From positions 1,116,001 through 1,180,000 of the forward strand of contig WOAB01000041.1 of assembly GCA_027886185.1 (NCBI GenBank): a stretch of 64,000 bases of DNA, written 5' to 3'. The first letter of the stretch is position 1; each line of letters starts with the position of its first letter. A program made the position numbers and the translations under genes. The notes below the pieces were generated by a model. The model searched no databases and had not been told where the DNA came from. It saw only the letters and a program-made list of their open reading frames with translations. This document shows, piece by piece, positions 45,850-57,866 of the stretch. The stretch is from Rheum nobile. Taxonomy: Eukaryota > Streptophyta > Magnoliopsida > Caryophyllales > Polygonaceae.

Positions 45850-47036
45850 TTAGGGCTGTCAAAACTTGACCCGATCCGAATGACCCGCCCGACCCGCCCG
45901 AAACCGAACACATTCGATATCCGAAAGAATAAAAAAAAATGTATACTCGAGCTTGACCCGACCCAAACCAACTAGCCCGAACCCCAAAAATTACCCGAAC
46001 AGACTAGCCCATTATCAATCTGATACCCGAAGTCACCCGAAAACCCAAAGTTGCCCGATCCGATATCACCCGAAAACCCGAAGTTGTCCGATCCGAAATC
46101 ACCCGAAAACCCGAAGTTACCCGATCCAAGATTACCCGAAAACCCAAAGTTGACTGATTTGAAATCACATAGAAACCCAAGCTCGATAGCCCGAAATCAC
46201 AGAATAAACCAATGTCACCTGATCCTAAATCATGTGGAAAAAATAAAGACACTCAACCCAAAATCATCCGAAAAACTCAAAATCACCCACGACCCATCGA
46301 CCTATCATCCCTACAATCAGTATTCATCTATTCTCAACAAAAACGCACACCTACATTAATTTAATGGATGTATTACGAGCAATTGATAAGAGTTGTTTTT
46401 ATTCCATTAAACTAAAGTTATTTTTCTTCCAAGTGAAAAGATATGCACAAATAAGATCATTATATATGATTTTATTGAAAATAAAAATTCACACGGTTCT
46501 TTTTTCTTCCATCGAAATACATTTCAAACCACAATTCGATTTATACGAAATGCGATTCTTTTGAGATCGTACTTAAACGAAATCTTATTCATTCGAACTC
46601 ATGTTTATCTGAAATTCGACTCAACCGAAATATGAATTACACCAAATATAGTTTTGTCATAATCAGAAATAACCCATTGAAATTGACCCAAATATCCGAC
46701 TTCGCCCTACTAAATGAACAATTGACCCGACCGACCCGAATTGGATCGGGTTGTCAAAATACATGTGAATATGTCATTAGCCTGGATCCGGGTTAACCCG
46801 AAACCAAAATGACCCGACCCGACCCGAAACTGATCTGATTCGTCTGATTGACAACCCTAAGTTTGACCGAAATCCAAATTAACCCGACCAAAATTGACCC
46901 GAATACTCGATCTCACCCGATAAAAGAATATTCGATCTGACCCGATATGATCCGACTTGTTGTAATATCAGACATTGGCCCGAATCTGAACTGACCCGAA
47001 TCCGAAATTACCCGACCCGCCCGATTGACACCCCTA
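45850..47036. repeat. ACCCGA-rich element with TIR-like ends and a 33-bp minisatellite
   Basis: It starts 'gttagggctgtcaa' and ends 'ttgacacccctaac', an inverted pair as in GGGTGTCAA-type plant MITEs; a second possible right end lies at about 46846-46860. The interior is filled with ACCCGA/CCCGAA words. At 46030-46160 a 33-bp unit ('tcacccgaaaacccgaag…gatccgaaa') repeats about four times. Short in-frame translations of it are artefacts of the repeat. No clear target duplication. Confidence 0.6.
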
Positions 47037-48968
47037 ACTCCAGTATCCGTACCACCCTGTACGGGTGAACATAAATATATAAAATCAACAATCATCATTC
47101 ATCATTCATGATTGATTAAATTATGTTATATTTAAATATTTTTAAACAAAAGTATATCTTATTGATATTATTTAAGAATTATAATAATGAAAGATTAAGA
47201 TAACATAAATTTGTTATTTAAAAGCAATATGTTCAACATTTTATTGTTAATTATATAACTTGTATAAATATATTATATTTTATTCATACAAATTCCCGTA
47301 CTGTTATCCTTTTTATTTTTTAGCCATGTAATGATTGCATGTACGAGATATTTTACTGAAGTCATGTATTCACTACCATTTATCGTGTGTTTTTGATAAA
47401 CTATATTATATTAACATAACGTATTTAAATTATGTCAAATCATGTACGGGATATTATTGTGCATTATATATATAGTATGTAACTTCATCAATTCCAAAAT
47501 AAAAAAAATCGTTACAAAAACGTAAATATCTACTTATTGATGAAAATTACTAAAAATATGTTTAATTTGCTTTTGTAGAGTGGAGACATAAGATCTTAGA
47601 TTCACCCAATGATTTTATATATGAATTATATTCAAAGTCTCCCGATATATCGTATTGTAAAATCTTCTCATAAGACAGACGTTAAGAAAATCGAGAGAAT
47701 ATGAAGATCACGAAAATTAATCCTTAGTTGTACAATAATAAAGATCTTATTAAAAAAGTAAAAGTGTTTTAAAAATATGATTAATTCTGGAAGTTCTCTC
47801 ATGTTATTGTAAAATAGAGTGTATTGTTTTTCAAAGAAAAATATATTAATATTAGCTAATTTTCTAAACTCTATTCTTCACATAATCATAGCTATAAATT
47901 GTGATTAAAAAAAACCCATGGACAATGATTACCGTAAACATAAAAAAATTTGAAGTAAAAAAGTTTGGATGGTTGGAATATACCAAAGGTTATTCATGTT
48001 TGTTATGATGGGTTTATTTAGATGTGTATTTATATTTTTTTTAAAAAGAAATAAATTTATAAATTGAAAATGGTTGGGATAATTAAATATAAATTAAAGA
48101 ATTAAAATGCTAATAAAATATATATCAGTTTGAAACTATGATTTATATTATTTTAATAACAAATAAATATTAGATTAAAATGGGAATTGTTACATTTCAT
48201 AATAAAAAAACCTCACTATTACCGTACATTAAATTGAGAAGTTTGGCTGATTAAAATCAAATCAATTGTCAAGTAAATAAAACATATATAATGTAAGATA
48301 TATTGATTTAAAATTCATATACTTGGTTGGTTAACATCAAATTTTATTAATGTCCACAATTTGACACATGAGTAATGTGGGTCCATAATCGTTTTTGTGG
48401 TTCGAAAATAAATCGCTTTAATATAGATATAAAGATTTTGTTGATTATTTAATATAATAATAAATAAAAAAATAACAAATCAACAACTTTTTTCTAAAAA
48501 TGCTCTGGTGACTCTAAATGAGAGAGGTTTAATATATAGCTATAGAGTTATACTATATTAAAGATTTGTGGAATCTTTTTAAATGAATTCTAAAGACTTA
48601 ATTTAGAATAACTATTTAGAAAAACTGTTTAAAAATAATCTTTTAAAAAGATTCTAAATCAAAAAAATTGGAAAATCTTTTCTAAAGTGAATTCTGAAGG
48701 CATACTAGTAAGATTAACTATTTATAAATAATCTTGATAAATATTCTAAATAAAAATTAGAATAACTATTTTTTTCAATTGAATAACTATTTATAAATAC
48801 TCGTCGTCTTATTCTGAAGATTGATCGGAGATTGGGGTTGTTTTCCTTCGGAAAGGTGTGGTGTCTACTCATTCTCTCTCTTTCCGGGTACTTATGTGTC
48901 ATAGCTTTCTTATTAAGGACTGGAATGTCAGTTTTGTTCACGTGTATCGGAAAGCTAACCCTCTTACT
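47037..48968. other. AT-rich intron 1 DNA
   Basis: 1.9 kb with no supported coding frame or RNA gene. 48570-48800 has irregular repeats of 'agaataactatttataaat' and 'gattctaaat'. 48410-48440 reads on the minus strand as 'tctatattaaagcga', weakly Helitron-5'-like, with no matching 3' end. Confidence 0.45.
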
Positions 48969-49588
48969 TAGAGGCGGAGATGAGAGAGCCGCGGGTGTGG
49001 TGGGTGGTCCGGTGCCCCCTTTCATTCCAGGTTTCCCCCCGTTTCGTTATGTTAATTTTAAGTTTTTAGGAACATTCTGGTGGACACCCCTAAGTTTAGG
49101 GGTATTATGGTCCAATTTCACAATCATTTTCCTCGCCTTCAAATTAGTATTTGACTTCTAAAACACTCAAATTCATACCCAAACCATCTCGATTTGAATT
49201 CCGAAACAACAACCCATTTCGATCTTATGTATTTACATCGAGATAGTTCAGGTATAGATTTGCTTGAATGAATTTGTTTAAATCAAACTTATCTATTTGA
49301 TTAAAGTGTTCAATTGAACTTGTGTTAAATTTATTTTTTCTGAGTAGGAATATGGACAAATTTGTAGTGCGGAGTAAGACATTGTCGATGTCAAGTGTGA
49401 GTCTTCCACTATTCCTAATGAATTTGAGAATGTTGACGGAGATCGATGTTGGTACTTCAAGAAAAAAAGAGTTCAAAGTGAGAATGCATGTGGGATGGAT
49501 ATTGATATTATTTATAACTACTTTTGTTTAATATTTATATTAGTATTAATTTTTTGTCCCTCTTTTGAAATTCTCTGGTCCGCCGTTG
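48969..49588 (+). mobile_element. Non-autonomous hAT element (about 620 bp), copy 2
   Basis: Same family as 24391-24966 but in the opposite orientation: shared 'ggtgccccctttcattcc', 'aggggtattatggtcc', 'ccatctcgattt' and the short frame MDKFVVRSKTLSMSS (49352). Ends TAGAGGCGGAG / CGCCGTTG fit the TIRs of copy 1. The 8-bp flanks CTCTTACT and GTTTTACT match at 6 of 8 positions. Older than copy 1. Confidence 0.75.
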
Positions 49589-49601
49589 GTTTTACTGATG
49601 A

Positions 49602-50223
49602 GTTAGCTAACCGTGATGAGTCCGTTTCGGGTGAGAAATATGCTTATCGTGCGAAGTGCGAAACAGTCGCGTTCATTCGCATTCATAAATTGACATCACA
49701 TGTTCATTATTTGGGCGGCAATGTTCATTATCTGGGGAGTAATATTCAAGGGACGGTACTGTTAAAAAAAGGGGGGGAAAGAGTGAATAGTGACACGGTG
49801 GCATAACCGTAAATACGGCGAACTTTTTTTTTTTTTTCCGGTCAACAATTTTATTTATTTATTGTCTCTGATCATTCTGGAATAGACAATTATTGACGTT
49901 CACATATAAGTACTACATGTTCATTTTATTTGCCGTAAAAGTTCACATATAACATGATCATGTTCCAACACATGTCTTTGAACATTCAGTGCTTATTTGT
50001 GAACGTGAATGTACAAATAAATGAACATTTAGTGCTTATTTGTAAACCTTCTATATAGGCTAATCCAGAATGATCAGCGGACGAAAACGAAAAATAAAAA
50101 TAAAAATTGTTGACAAAAATAAAATAAAATAAATAAATAAATTGTACCGCCGAGATCGCTTCGCATTTCGCACGGAAAAGATATTTCACACGGGAACCCA
50201 AATCTCCATTTGTTAGCATAACC
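49602..50223. mobile_element. Nested inverted-repeat element (possible MULE-type MITE)
   Basis: Outer arms 49602-49670 and 50149-50223 share 'gctaac', 'ggtgagaaatat / gtgtgaaatat' and 'cgtgcgaartgcgaa' in opposite orientation. Inner arms 49840-49885 and 50061-50114 share 'gtcaacaatttt' and 'tgatcattctgga'. The middle has repeated 'gttcacatataa' and 'atgttcatt' words. Target duplication not resolved. Confidence 0.6.
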
Positions 50224-50376
50224 TCTTATAATATTAGGTCTATTTTAGGTGATGATATAAGGTATTTGGCGTTTCCCATTTGATTTCTATTTCATTTCAA
50301 ATTTTGGAGAGGGTCGCCTATCTTTTATCAAAAACTCGTCGTCACCCAAAGCTTAATTAAGCTAATATGGATGCAG

Positions 50377-50980
50377 GTAGGGGATGCAACTAAGGGAGAG
50401 AAGCTGCGGTGGGTGAGACAGGCGAACGTCAACCCACTTGACCACATTGTCATGCCGGAGACGGGGCTGGAGCCTGGAGGCGATGGCGGATCCCGACAAG
50501 TACCTTGAAGACTACATCTACAACCTTAGCAAGTCGAGCCTTGACCGGTCAAAGCCACTCTGGGAGGTACACAACCTTAACCTGAAAACCTCCCACGCCG
50601 AAGCCACTGCGGTCTTCCGAATCCACCACTCGCTCGGCGACGGCACCTCCCTCATTTCCCTCCTCCTGGCCTGCACCCGCCAGGTGGCGGACCCCACGGC
50701 TGTCCCCACCGTTCCCGCTGCCCGCACTCACAGGAGGAGGGAGGAGAAGGACGGGATCGCCGCCTTGTGGCGCAGGCTGCTAGTGGCGGTTTGGGTGATG
50801 GTGGAGCTGTGGTGGAACACAGCAGTGGACGTGCTGGGGTTTATCGCCACATCAACTTACTTGAAGGACACGGTAACGCCGTTGAAGGGTGGGCCCAGGT
50901 TAGAGTATACTCCAAGAAGGGTGGTTTTCAGGACGGTCAGCTTGAATGATATCAAGCTCATAAAAAATGCCATTAACGGT
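50377..50980 (+). pseudogene. WSD/DGAT-like pseudogene, exon 2
   Basis: Acceptor 'ggatgcag' at 50376; phase 0 start 'VGDATKGEKLRWV'. The frame gives 'NPLDHIVMPE', then needs a 1-nt shift between 50455 and 50485 to continue 'MADPDKYLEDYIYNLSKSSLDRSKPLWEVH'. The acyltransferase motif HHxxxDG is intact as HHSLGDG (50624-50644) in 'FRIHHSLGDGTSL'. A hydrophobic helix (LLVAVWVMVELWW) fits the family's membrane segment. It ends 'KLIKNAING' in phase 0 at donor gtaagt (50981). GC-richer than its surroundings, as expected for an old host exon. Confidence 0.87.
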
Positions 50981-51230
50981 GTAAGTCAAGTTTCCATCTT
51001 TAATTGTTTTTATTCTTCCATTTTTCATCCTAATGGTTTTTCATTAGCAGCTATGTACGACTAGCAGTACTGAAGTTGTGAGCTTATAAATTATACTAAT
51101 AGTTTATACAATAATGTAACCGTAGGATTTAAAATTGACTTTTAATTCACTTCACAACCACTCAATTTTGTGCCTGGACTTGTGAAGTGAATTATTATAC
51201 ATCGTACAAATATATAATAATATATAGTAT

Positions 51231-52010
51231 GAGAAAAGATAAGGTGAAGATGAGGGGCATAGCAGAGGAGTAATAATGCTCTAAGACCGTCGAATTAAGA
51301 AATAGAGCGTCCAGATCAACCAAGAAAATAATTCGGAAAAATTCAGATACAATTCGGTACGGCTGAACTTTTTGCGAAAAAAACACGTCCCACGTACATA
51401 CGTATTTTGGTCCGTATGAACACAAACGTTGTTTTGCATTCACACATACGTTGTTTTCATGTGCACACATGTCATTTCCGTATGAACACATAGGTTATTT
51501 TCATTGGTTTTCATACGTATGCACAAATGTTATTTCGTACGAGCTTTGAGTCATTTTCGTATGCGCACATATGTTATTTTCAAGTGCACACATGCACACC
51601 TACGTTGTTTCACATGCACACACGCCTGTTTCACATGCACACATAACACGTAGTGCATTTCGTATGCACAAACAGACAATTTTCACATGAACATGATAAT
51701 ATACTTCTCATGTACACGGTAGTATATTTCGCATGCACACAGTCGTGTTTTCATTTGCACACGTTTTGTCATTCCATATGTTCGCGTTTTATGCATGCAC
51801 ACAAAAATGAATTTCACGTGCACACCATAGTGTATTTGGCATGCACATAAATTTGCACTTCGCGTGCACGCGAATCCGTCTTTTTTGCAAATAATTCGGC
51901 TGTGCCGAATTTTTGAAAAGCGATATGGGCACTTTATTTGCTTTCCATCCGACGACTCTCAATCGTCCCCATTCTTCTCATCATTTTCCATCCTCACTGG
52001 ATCTCAACCC
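51231..52010. mobile_element. MULE-type MITE with a motif array, in intron 2
   Basis: A 9-bp perfect duplication ATATAGTAT (51222-51230 and 52011-52019), diagnostic of Mutator-like insertion. Ends GAGAAAAGATAAGG and (reverse complement) GGGTTGAGATCCAG match at 14 of the first 22 positions. A better-conserved inner pair is 'attcggtacggctgaa' (~51353) and 'attcggctgtgccgaa' (~51893). The interior (51400-51880) is a degenerate array of 'catatgcacacatg', 'cgtatgaacac' and 'tttcatgtgcac' words. No transposase. Confidence 0.8.
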
Positions 52011-52152
52011 ATATAGTATTAATTATATTTTTTATAACAACTTTTGTTTGATATATTATATATGCATGATAAGGTCCATTTATTTGAGTGGTTGCATACA
52101 TCGTTCAATTATATATATATAATTAAATGCAGTGGTTTGTGAATCAAAACAG

Positions 52153-52219
52153 ACGATCAACGATGCTGCACTCGGAATTACACAAGCTGGGCTGTCTAGG
52201 TATCTTAACAGAAAATATG
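52153..52219 (+). pseudogene. WSD/DGAT-like pseudogene, exon 3
   Basis: A 67-bp exon between acceptor 'aaaacag' and donor gtaagc (52220). Phase 0 entry reads TINDAALGITQAGLSRYLNR, a conserved block of the family ('TINDV..GVTQAGLSRYL'), directly continuing '…KNAING' of exon 2. No later exon (C-terminal DUF1298 part) was found before 64000. It may lie beyond the insertions to the right or be lost. Confidence 0.85.
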
Positions 52220-53095
52220 GTAAGCCTTCATATTTTATAATTTTTTAACTCCCCCAATACCTCTAATCGGGTATATACCCATCAAAACATAAAAATTAGT
52301 CATATTTCTAACAATTTTTCGAAGTGTTGGATTATTATTCAGATTATGTTTTTTCTTCAAATAATAAATATGATAATTTAAAAATAAGATAAATTAAACA
52401 GAATTACTAATAGAAACTGTATTTTTGTTATGTAAATATCCATAAAATTGAAAATTACATTAGATTACTTACAAGACTGGAGACTTTATAGAGGAATAAG
52501 AATGTAAAAAGAAAAACACTATAGTAAAAATTATTGAAAATATATTTAGTAAAAAAGGTTTTTGTAGTCTTCCTAAAATTTATTTTGCTTCATTTTAATC
52601 AAAACTTCAAAAATGGATGGTTTTGTATATTCGTTATTTTTATAGGTGATTCTACAAAAGTCTCTTATTTTATGATTACTTTTGTGTAATGTATCATTAA
52701 ATTAAATGATTATATTCTATATCTTTAAATGAATATATATTAAGGATAAAAACAAACTTCTTATGATTTGATGGTATATGTCCAATTTTTAAGTTTGAAG
52801 GATATATACCCAATTAAACATGTTTTTATGGGTATATAACCAATCTCAACATATTCTTATTATTCAGGGATGTAATATAACCAGCCTTCTTCTCATGTCT
52901 CAACTTTTCCCACCTCTTGCCTTCTCTCTGATCTGTAATCAGTAATGATCCACGTCTTCCCACCGCCGACACTCCCCCACGCAGTCCTCCCGTAGCTACT
53001 GCAAGTCGTCCCTGCTCCTTGTCTTCTCACTGACTCCACCACAAGTATGTCCTTCTACTCGTCTTCCCGCCATGTACTACCGCCATCTCCACCAC
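52220..53095 (+). other. Intron 3 / unassigned DNA
   Basis: AT-rich with two or three copies of 'gggtatataaccaat / ggtatatacccat' words. 52880-53095 is C/T-rich ('cccaccgccgacactcccccacgc'). No frame of note. Confidence 0.4.
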
Positions 53096-53981
53096 TGTTG
53101 GAACGATAACGTTCCCTCTAGTTTTGATGATGATAAACTCAAATGCTTTTGATGATTTTTAGTGTGACTATGAGTTTCAGGAAACGATTGAGACAAAGGA
53201 TCAATGGAACGATGAAAACCAGTGAAGAGTCAAAACAGAGAAGCAAAGGAACAGAGAAGCCAAAAACAACACGCTGGAACGAAAGAAGAGAAGAGACGCG
53301 TGATGTTGAACAGAACAGAGAAAGGGAACAGCGTAAGGAACGGAGGACGCCGCCGAATATCTGTTATGGAAAACAGATTTGGAAGTTGCAACTTGGGCCT
53401 CAAGGAAGATCTCGGTGAAGAGATAATTTGGTTAGAATAAAATAGAAAAGATTGTATAGGATTATTATTATCTTATTTCTTTAAGTAAAATTAGGGTAAA
53501 TCTGAGAAAATACCTAGAATATATATTAGAGAGTTGTGATCTTCATTTAAAAAAAAGACAGATGACGAAACACAGAGATATTCAGTGAGTAGAGCATTCG
53601 GAACAAGAGAAGAGCATTTTGAAAGAAGAGAAGAGTATTCGAAGGAAGAAGAAGAACACTTACAAGGGACGAGACTTTGGTGAGTTGAGTACTTGTTAGG
53701 GTTTTGTTTGTCTTAGGTGTTGTTAGGAACGTTACATTGAGAAGTCTAGATATCTAGGAGTAAACTAGATTGAGATAAGACCTGCTTGTTTGTAATTCCA
53801 GGATTAATAACATAAGTAGACATTCGAAATCCTACTAGGGAAACCTAGAGGTAGAGGTTTTTCTTAGTCAACTAGTTGGTTGATTAAGTTTTCCTCTCTA
53901 AGGAACTGAGCTCGTAAGTTCATAATTTTGTTGTTATTTTCCGCTTCCCAAGGAACGAACTTATCGTTCCTTGATCTAACA
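53096..53981 (+). repeat. Candidate solo LTR (copia-type, 886 bp)
   Basis: Termini TGTTGGAACG…TTGATCTAACA. The matching inner words 'ggaacgataacgttcc' and 'ggaacgaacttatcgttcc' sit near the two ends. 'gttttgatgatgataaac' after the start is common in copia LTRs. TATA-like 'agaatatatatt' at ~53517. Flanking 5-mers (ACCAC / CACTC) do not match, so the solo-LTR call is tentative. Confidence 0.5.
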
Positions 53982-54855
53982 CACTCGATTCTACAACCAC
54001 AAATTCACCTTCCTTTCGCCTCTCTCCTCCTGATCTCAACCACTTATCCTTCTCCATCACTGCTTCTTTCTCCCCCCCCATCCCCCGCCCTCTCCCCCTC
54101 TCTTTCTCTCCCTCCCTCTCTCTATTGGGGGAAATTAAAAAACCTTAAATTTGAGAAATTCGATATTTCTTTAATCCGTTTTTAGGTTTTATATCAAACG
54201 GTTTTAGGTGAAAACGGAATCACATTCCTTTCCTCTCATTTTTCAATCCTTTTCCTCTGTCGTTCTTCTTCCGCAACCATACAAACCCTTAATCTGAATA
54301 ATCCATTTGGTTAGTACATTTTGACACCACACTTTTTTTGCATAAGAATGTTTTATCACTTGACGAACTCTCTCTCTATATATACTCCCTATTTTAAGCA
54401 ATTTCTATCATTTTAGTTTTTAAAACAACTAATAAGAATTGCAATAATTAAGTTCAAACACTACAATTGTTTCTAAAATCTATAATTTAATAATTAACCA
54501 CCTCATTTCTAACCAATTAATGAAAAAAATTGCATAGAAAGTGTAAATATGTGCAATTTTCAATAACATACCTCGTTACTCATCAATAAATCATTACATA
54601 TAACTCCATAATGACAAATGTTTTTTAACAAAAATAAAATGCTAAAACGACACTTATTTTTATAGAGGGGTATATACTCTCCATGATTATGTGAAGTGAG
54701 TGCTATCTTATGGTGAGACGTGCATTTATGGTAAAACAGATGCTTATTATACATAATATGACAATTATTTTACAAATAATATGGTGAAACAGGCGTTTAT
54801 TTTTTTGGTAATGAAACATGGCAAAGTGAAAACAGATCAAGATCGGATAGATCGA
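53982..54855. other. C/T-rich stretch then AT-rich DNA
   Basis: 54000-54125 is a long pyrimidine-rich tract continuing the type of sequence found left of the solo LTR. The rest shows no frame or element end. Confidence 0.4.
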
Positions 54856-55049
54856 GCTGTTCTGCCATGGAAACTCAAAGAAAGCTCTCAGGGAGCATAA
54901 CAGAAGCAGTTAGAAATTTCTTGTGTATTACTCTCACACACAAATAGTGTGTGGATCATCCTATATATACAGATGGACTAGGGAGCTGTAACTAACTACT
55001 ATGCACACATCAGCGTGCTCACTACCTACGTATATACATATAGTTTACA
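54856..55049 (-). repeat. 3' LTR of the Ale-like copia element (approximate)
   Basis: On the minus strand a run of ten or more G (about 55050-55060) acts as polypurine tract. It is followed by TGTAAACTATATG, a TATA-like 'tatatatagg' (~54969) and an 'actctcacacac' leader. The outer boundary (here ~54856) was not fixed, as the second LTR is outside the window. Confidence 0.55.
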
Positions 55050-55062
55050 CCCCCCCCCCCCG

Positions 55063-55980
55063 TCAAGTTGGAGCAGGTGGCAAACGCACCAAACCCAACT
55101 TGGAAACAAAAAAGGAATGTTGTTGTTCACCCAAAGGTTTGGTAAACAAGTCAACAAGCTGAACTCCAGTGCAAATGTGAGATGGGGCAAGAAATCCTTC
55201 CTTGTACTTGTCTCGGACATAGTGGCAATCAAGCTTGAGGTGTTTTGTTCGTTCGTGAAAGTCATGGTTCTCAGTGAGATAAAGAGCTGCCTTATTGTCA
55301 CAGTATAGCGGAATGGGCAAGGGAACTTGAACCTTAAGTTGTTGAAGAACACTGTCAACCCAGACAAGCTCACTGAAGTGGTAGATAGACTCTTGTACTC
55401 TGACTCGGCAGAAGATTTGGCCACAGTCTTTTGCTTCTTCATTTTCCATGAGATCAACGAAGAGCCAAGAAAGACACAAAACCCGGTGAGAGACCGGCCA
55501 CTATAAACACAGTTGCCCCAATCAACGTCACTAAATTAAGGCAGACAATGACAAAGTCGAGGCCGAAGAGTAGAAAAGACCCATGTCAACAATGCCGCGT
55601 AAGTAACGAACAACATGAACCGCAACTTGATAATGAGTTAAACGAGGCGTAGCCATGAACTGGCTGAGATGCTGCACAGAGTAAGAGATGTCAAGTCTTG
55701 TAATGTTGAGATACAGCAAGCGACCAACAAGTCTTCGATAAGATTCAAGATCCTCCAACAGTTGTCCTTCATTAGTGGACAATTTTAATCCACGAGGAAG
55801 AGGAAATGGTGGAGCCTTGGTTTTCATCAAGTTGATGTCATGAATAAGATCCAGAACATACTTGCGCTGATTCAAGAGAGTGCCTGCAGAATTGCGAGAG
55901 ACTTCAAGACCAAGAAAATATCGAATGAGGCCCAGATCCTTGATTGTAAAGGCAAAGTGCAAAGCATCTTTAACAGACTG
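55063..55980 (-). pseudogene. Ale-like copia pol: RT end and RNase H
   Basis: 'ALHFAFTIKDLGLIRYFLGLEVSR' (split: ALHFAFTIKDLGLI / RYFLGLEVSR) and 'SYRRLVGRLLYLNITRLDISYSV' from the RT connection, then RNase H 'CDNKAALYLTENHDFHERTKHL' and 'DLFTKPLG'. Several stops and shifts (around 55531 and 55490) separate the pieces. Confidence 0.8.
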
Positions 55981-56763
55981 GATTTATGCCATATCATCTC
56001 CAGCTAAGAGAAGGTCATCCACATAAACCAGAGCAACAATAATGCCTTTGGAAACGGGCTTGACAAACATAGAATAGTCATAATATGACTGCTAGAAGCC
56101 CATGTTGACAAGAAACTTTGTAAGCTCCAGGTTCCATTGTCGGGATGCTTGCTTCAACCCGTACAAGGAACGTTTGAGAAGACATACCTGAGAAGATGAA
56201 GATACAGGATAACCAGCCGGAACATCCATGTAGATTTCCTCATCCAGGTAACCATGAAGAAATGCGTTATTGACATCCAATTGATGGATATCCCAGCATC
56301 GTGTGGTAGCAACAACAAGAAGCAACCGAACAGTGTAAAATTTTGCAACAGGGGAGAAGGTATGCTTGTAATCCTTCCCCTTAACTTGATTATATCCCTT
56401 AGTGACCAATCGAGCCTTGTATCGCTCGATGGAACCATCAGGACGAAATTTGACTTTATAAATCCATTTGCATCTGATAGGACACTTCCCAAGGGGTAGG
56501 CTAGTAAGAATCCAGGTCTTGTTGTCTTCCAAGGCAGTAATCTCTTTGTGCATTGCCTCGACCCAGTTGGGATCAGTTTTTGCTTGAGCATAAGTGGTGG
56601 GTTCAGTAGTTGACAACACAAGAGCTAATGAGGCTACATAGTCAAGAGAATAATGAGAAAGATCTCCTAATTGTGCTGCCAAAAAAGTTGGGGAAAGCTC
56701 AATAGATGGATCTATAGTTGGACAGATATAGTCAACCAAATGAGTAGGACAAGACCTTACTCG
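55981..56763 (-). pseudogene. Ale-like copia reverse transcriptase
   Basis: 'WVEAMHKEITALEDNKTWIL', 'KWIYKVKFRPDGSIERYKAR', 'QLDVNNAFLHGYLDEEIYM' and 'LKRSLYGLKQASRQWN' are the copia RT blocks in order. After a stop at 56092 the catalytic box YVDDLLLAGDD follows at about 56025-55990. Trans-acting reverse transcription is impossible with these breaks. Confidence 0.85.
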
Positions 56764-57864
56764 AGTAGACTGTCTCGTAGGTAAAGGTGCAGGGGAGGTA
56801 AATGTGTAGGAGTAGGTAAAGGTGCAGGAGTAGGTACAGTAGAAGGGTCAGGTACAATAGAAGGTGACAATAAAGTGTCAAGAGAAGAGGGAACAATAGG
56901 ATGTTGGATAATAGAAGGAACACTATCCGTTGGATATAATTCAGGAGTGGCCGCTGGGTTAACAAGGGGTAAAGGAGATATGGTAGAGTGAGGAGAAGAT
57001 ATGGTAGTGGTTTTGAATGGTAAAATGTGTTCCTGAAATATCACTTCTCTGCTAGTGAAGACAGTATTACTGTCTAAATCAAACAGCTGATAGGCTTTCT
57101 GAGCAAAGGTAAATCCCAACAAAATGCACTTTCTTGACTTCGCAGCAAACTTGTCAGCTTCTCTGTGATTATCAAGTGAAAAACAAAGACACCCAATTAG
57201 TCTTAGATGAGCAAGAGAAGGAGGTGTACCATAAAGCAACTCATGTGGTGACTTCCACTGCAATACAAACGAAGGTAATAGATTGATGATGTGAGTAGCG
57301 GCCATCACACATTCTCCCCAGAATTTTGTTGGTAGATTAGCATGAAGCCGAATAGCTTGAGCAGTTTCAATAAGATAGCGATGCTTGCATTCCACATGAC
57401 CATTTTGTTGAGGAGTGTAAGGAGCTGATCACTAATGAATAATGCTCTTAGATGTAAAGTACTCAAGAAACTCTCTATGCACAAATTCAGTGCCATTGTC
57501 GCTGCGAACTGCTTTGACTTTAACTGAAAACTGAGTTTCAATGTACTGGACAAATCCTCTGAAAACATAAAACACTTGTTGCTTGTTGCTAATAAGATGT
57601 TTCCAAGTAGTGCGACTAAAATCATCAAGTATAGTAATGAAGTATTTAGCTCCAATGATCGAAGTAGTTTTGTACGGACCCCAAAGGTCAATATGAATCA
57701 AATCAAACATGTGCTTAGCAACAAAATTACTGGACTGAAATGGTTGTCTGTGTTGAATAGCAAGTACACAGATATCACAAGAATTATCAAACACTTCAGT
57801 TCCTGAAACCATCTGTTTCAGCTTATCAATGGACGTGTGTCCCAACCTAGCATGCCACATATCT
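56757..57864 (-). pseudogene. Ale-like copia integrase, cut by a T1 insertion
   Basis: It starts abruptly at 'IDMWHARLGHTSIDKLKQMV' (57864), the pre-integrase finger, where the T1 LTR begins at 57867. DDE core: 'IHIDLWGPYKTTSI', 'VRSDNGTEFVH', and Glu in 'NGHVECKHRYLIE'. A stop (57432) and a frame change separate the last Glu. The linker is Pro/Ser/Thr-rich (56760-57000). Gag and protease must lie beyond the inserted element, outside the window. Confidence 0.87.
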
Positions 57865-57866
57865 AT

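Noticed and set aside
45953..46359. Open frames with repeated 'NPK.PDP' / 'GFRVI.DR' on both strands
   Set aside because: Products of the 33-bp ACCCGA minisatellite read in frame; not a gene.
48332..48440. Second Helitron in intron 1
   Set aside because: Only a weak TCTATATTAAAG-like 5' motif on the minus strand and no hairpin-CTRR end.
49595..49655. Hammerhead-ribozyme-like 'tgatgagtccgtttcggg…gagaaa'
   Set aside because: The core CUGAUGA…GAAA is not intact (G for C before UGAUGA, and the stem II side reads GGGTGAGAAA), and the stretch is explained as an inverted arm of the 49602-50223 element.
53143..53440. Basic Arg/Glu/Lys-rich open frames
   Set aside because: They lie inside the candidate solo LTR, overlap in two frames and show no conserved domain.
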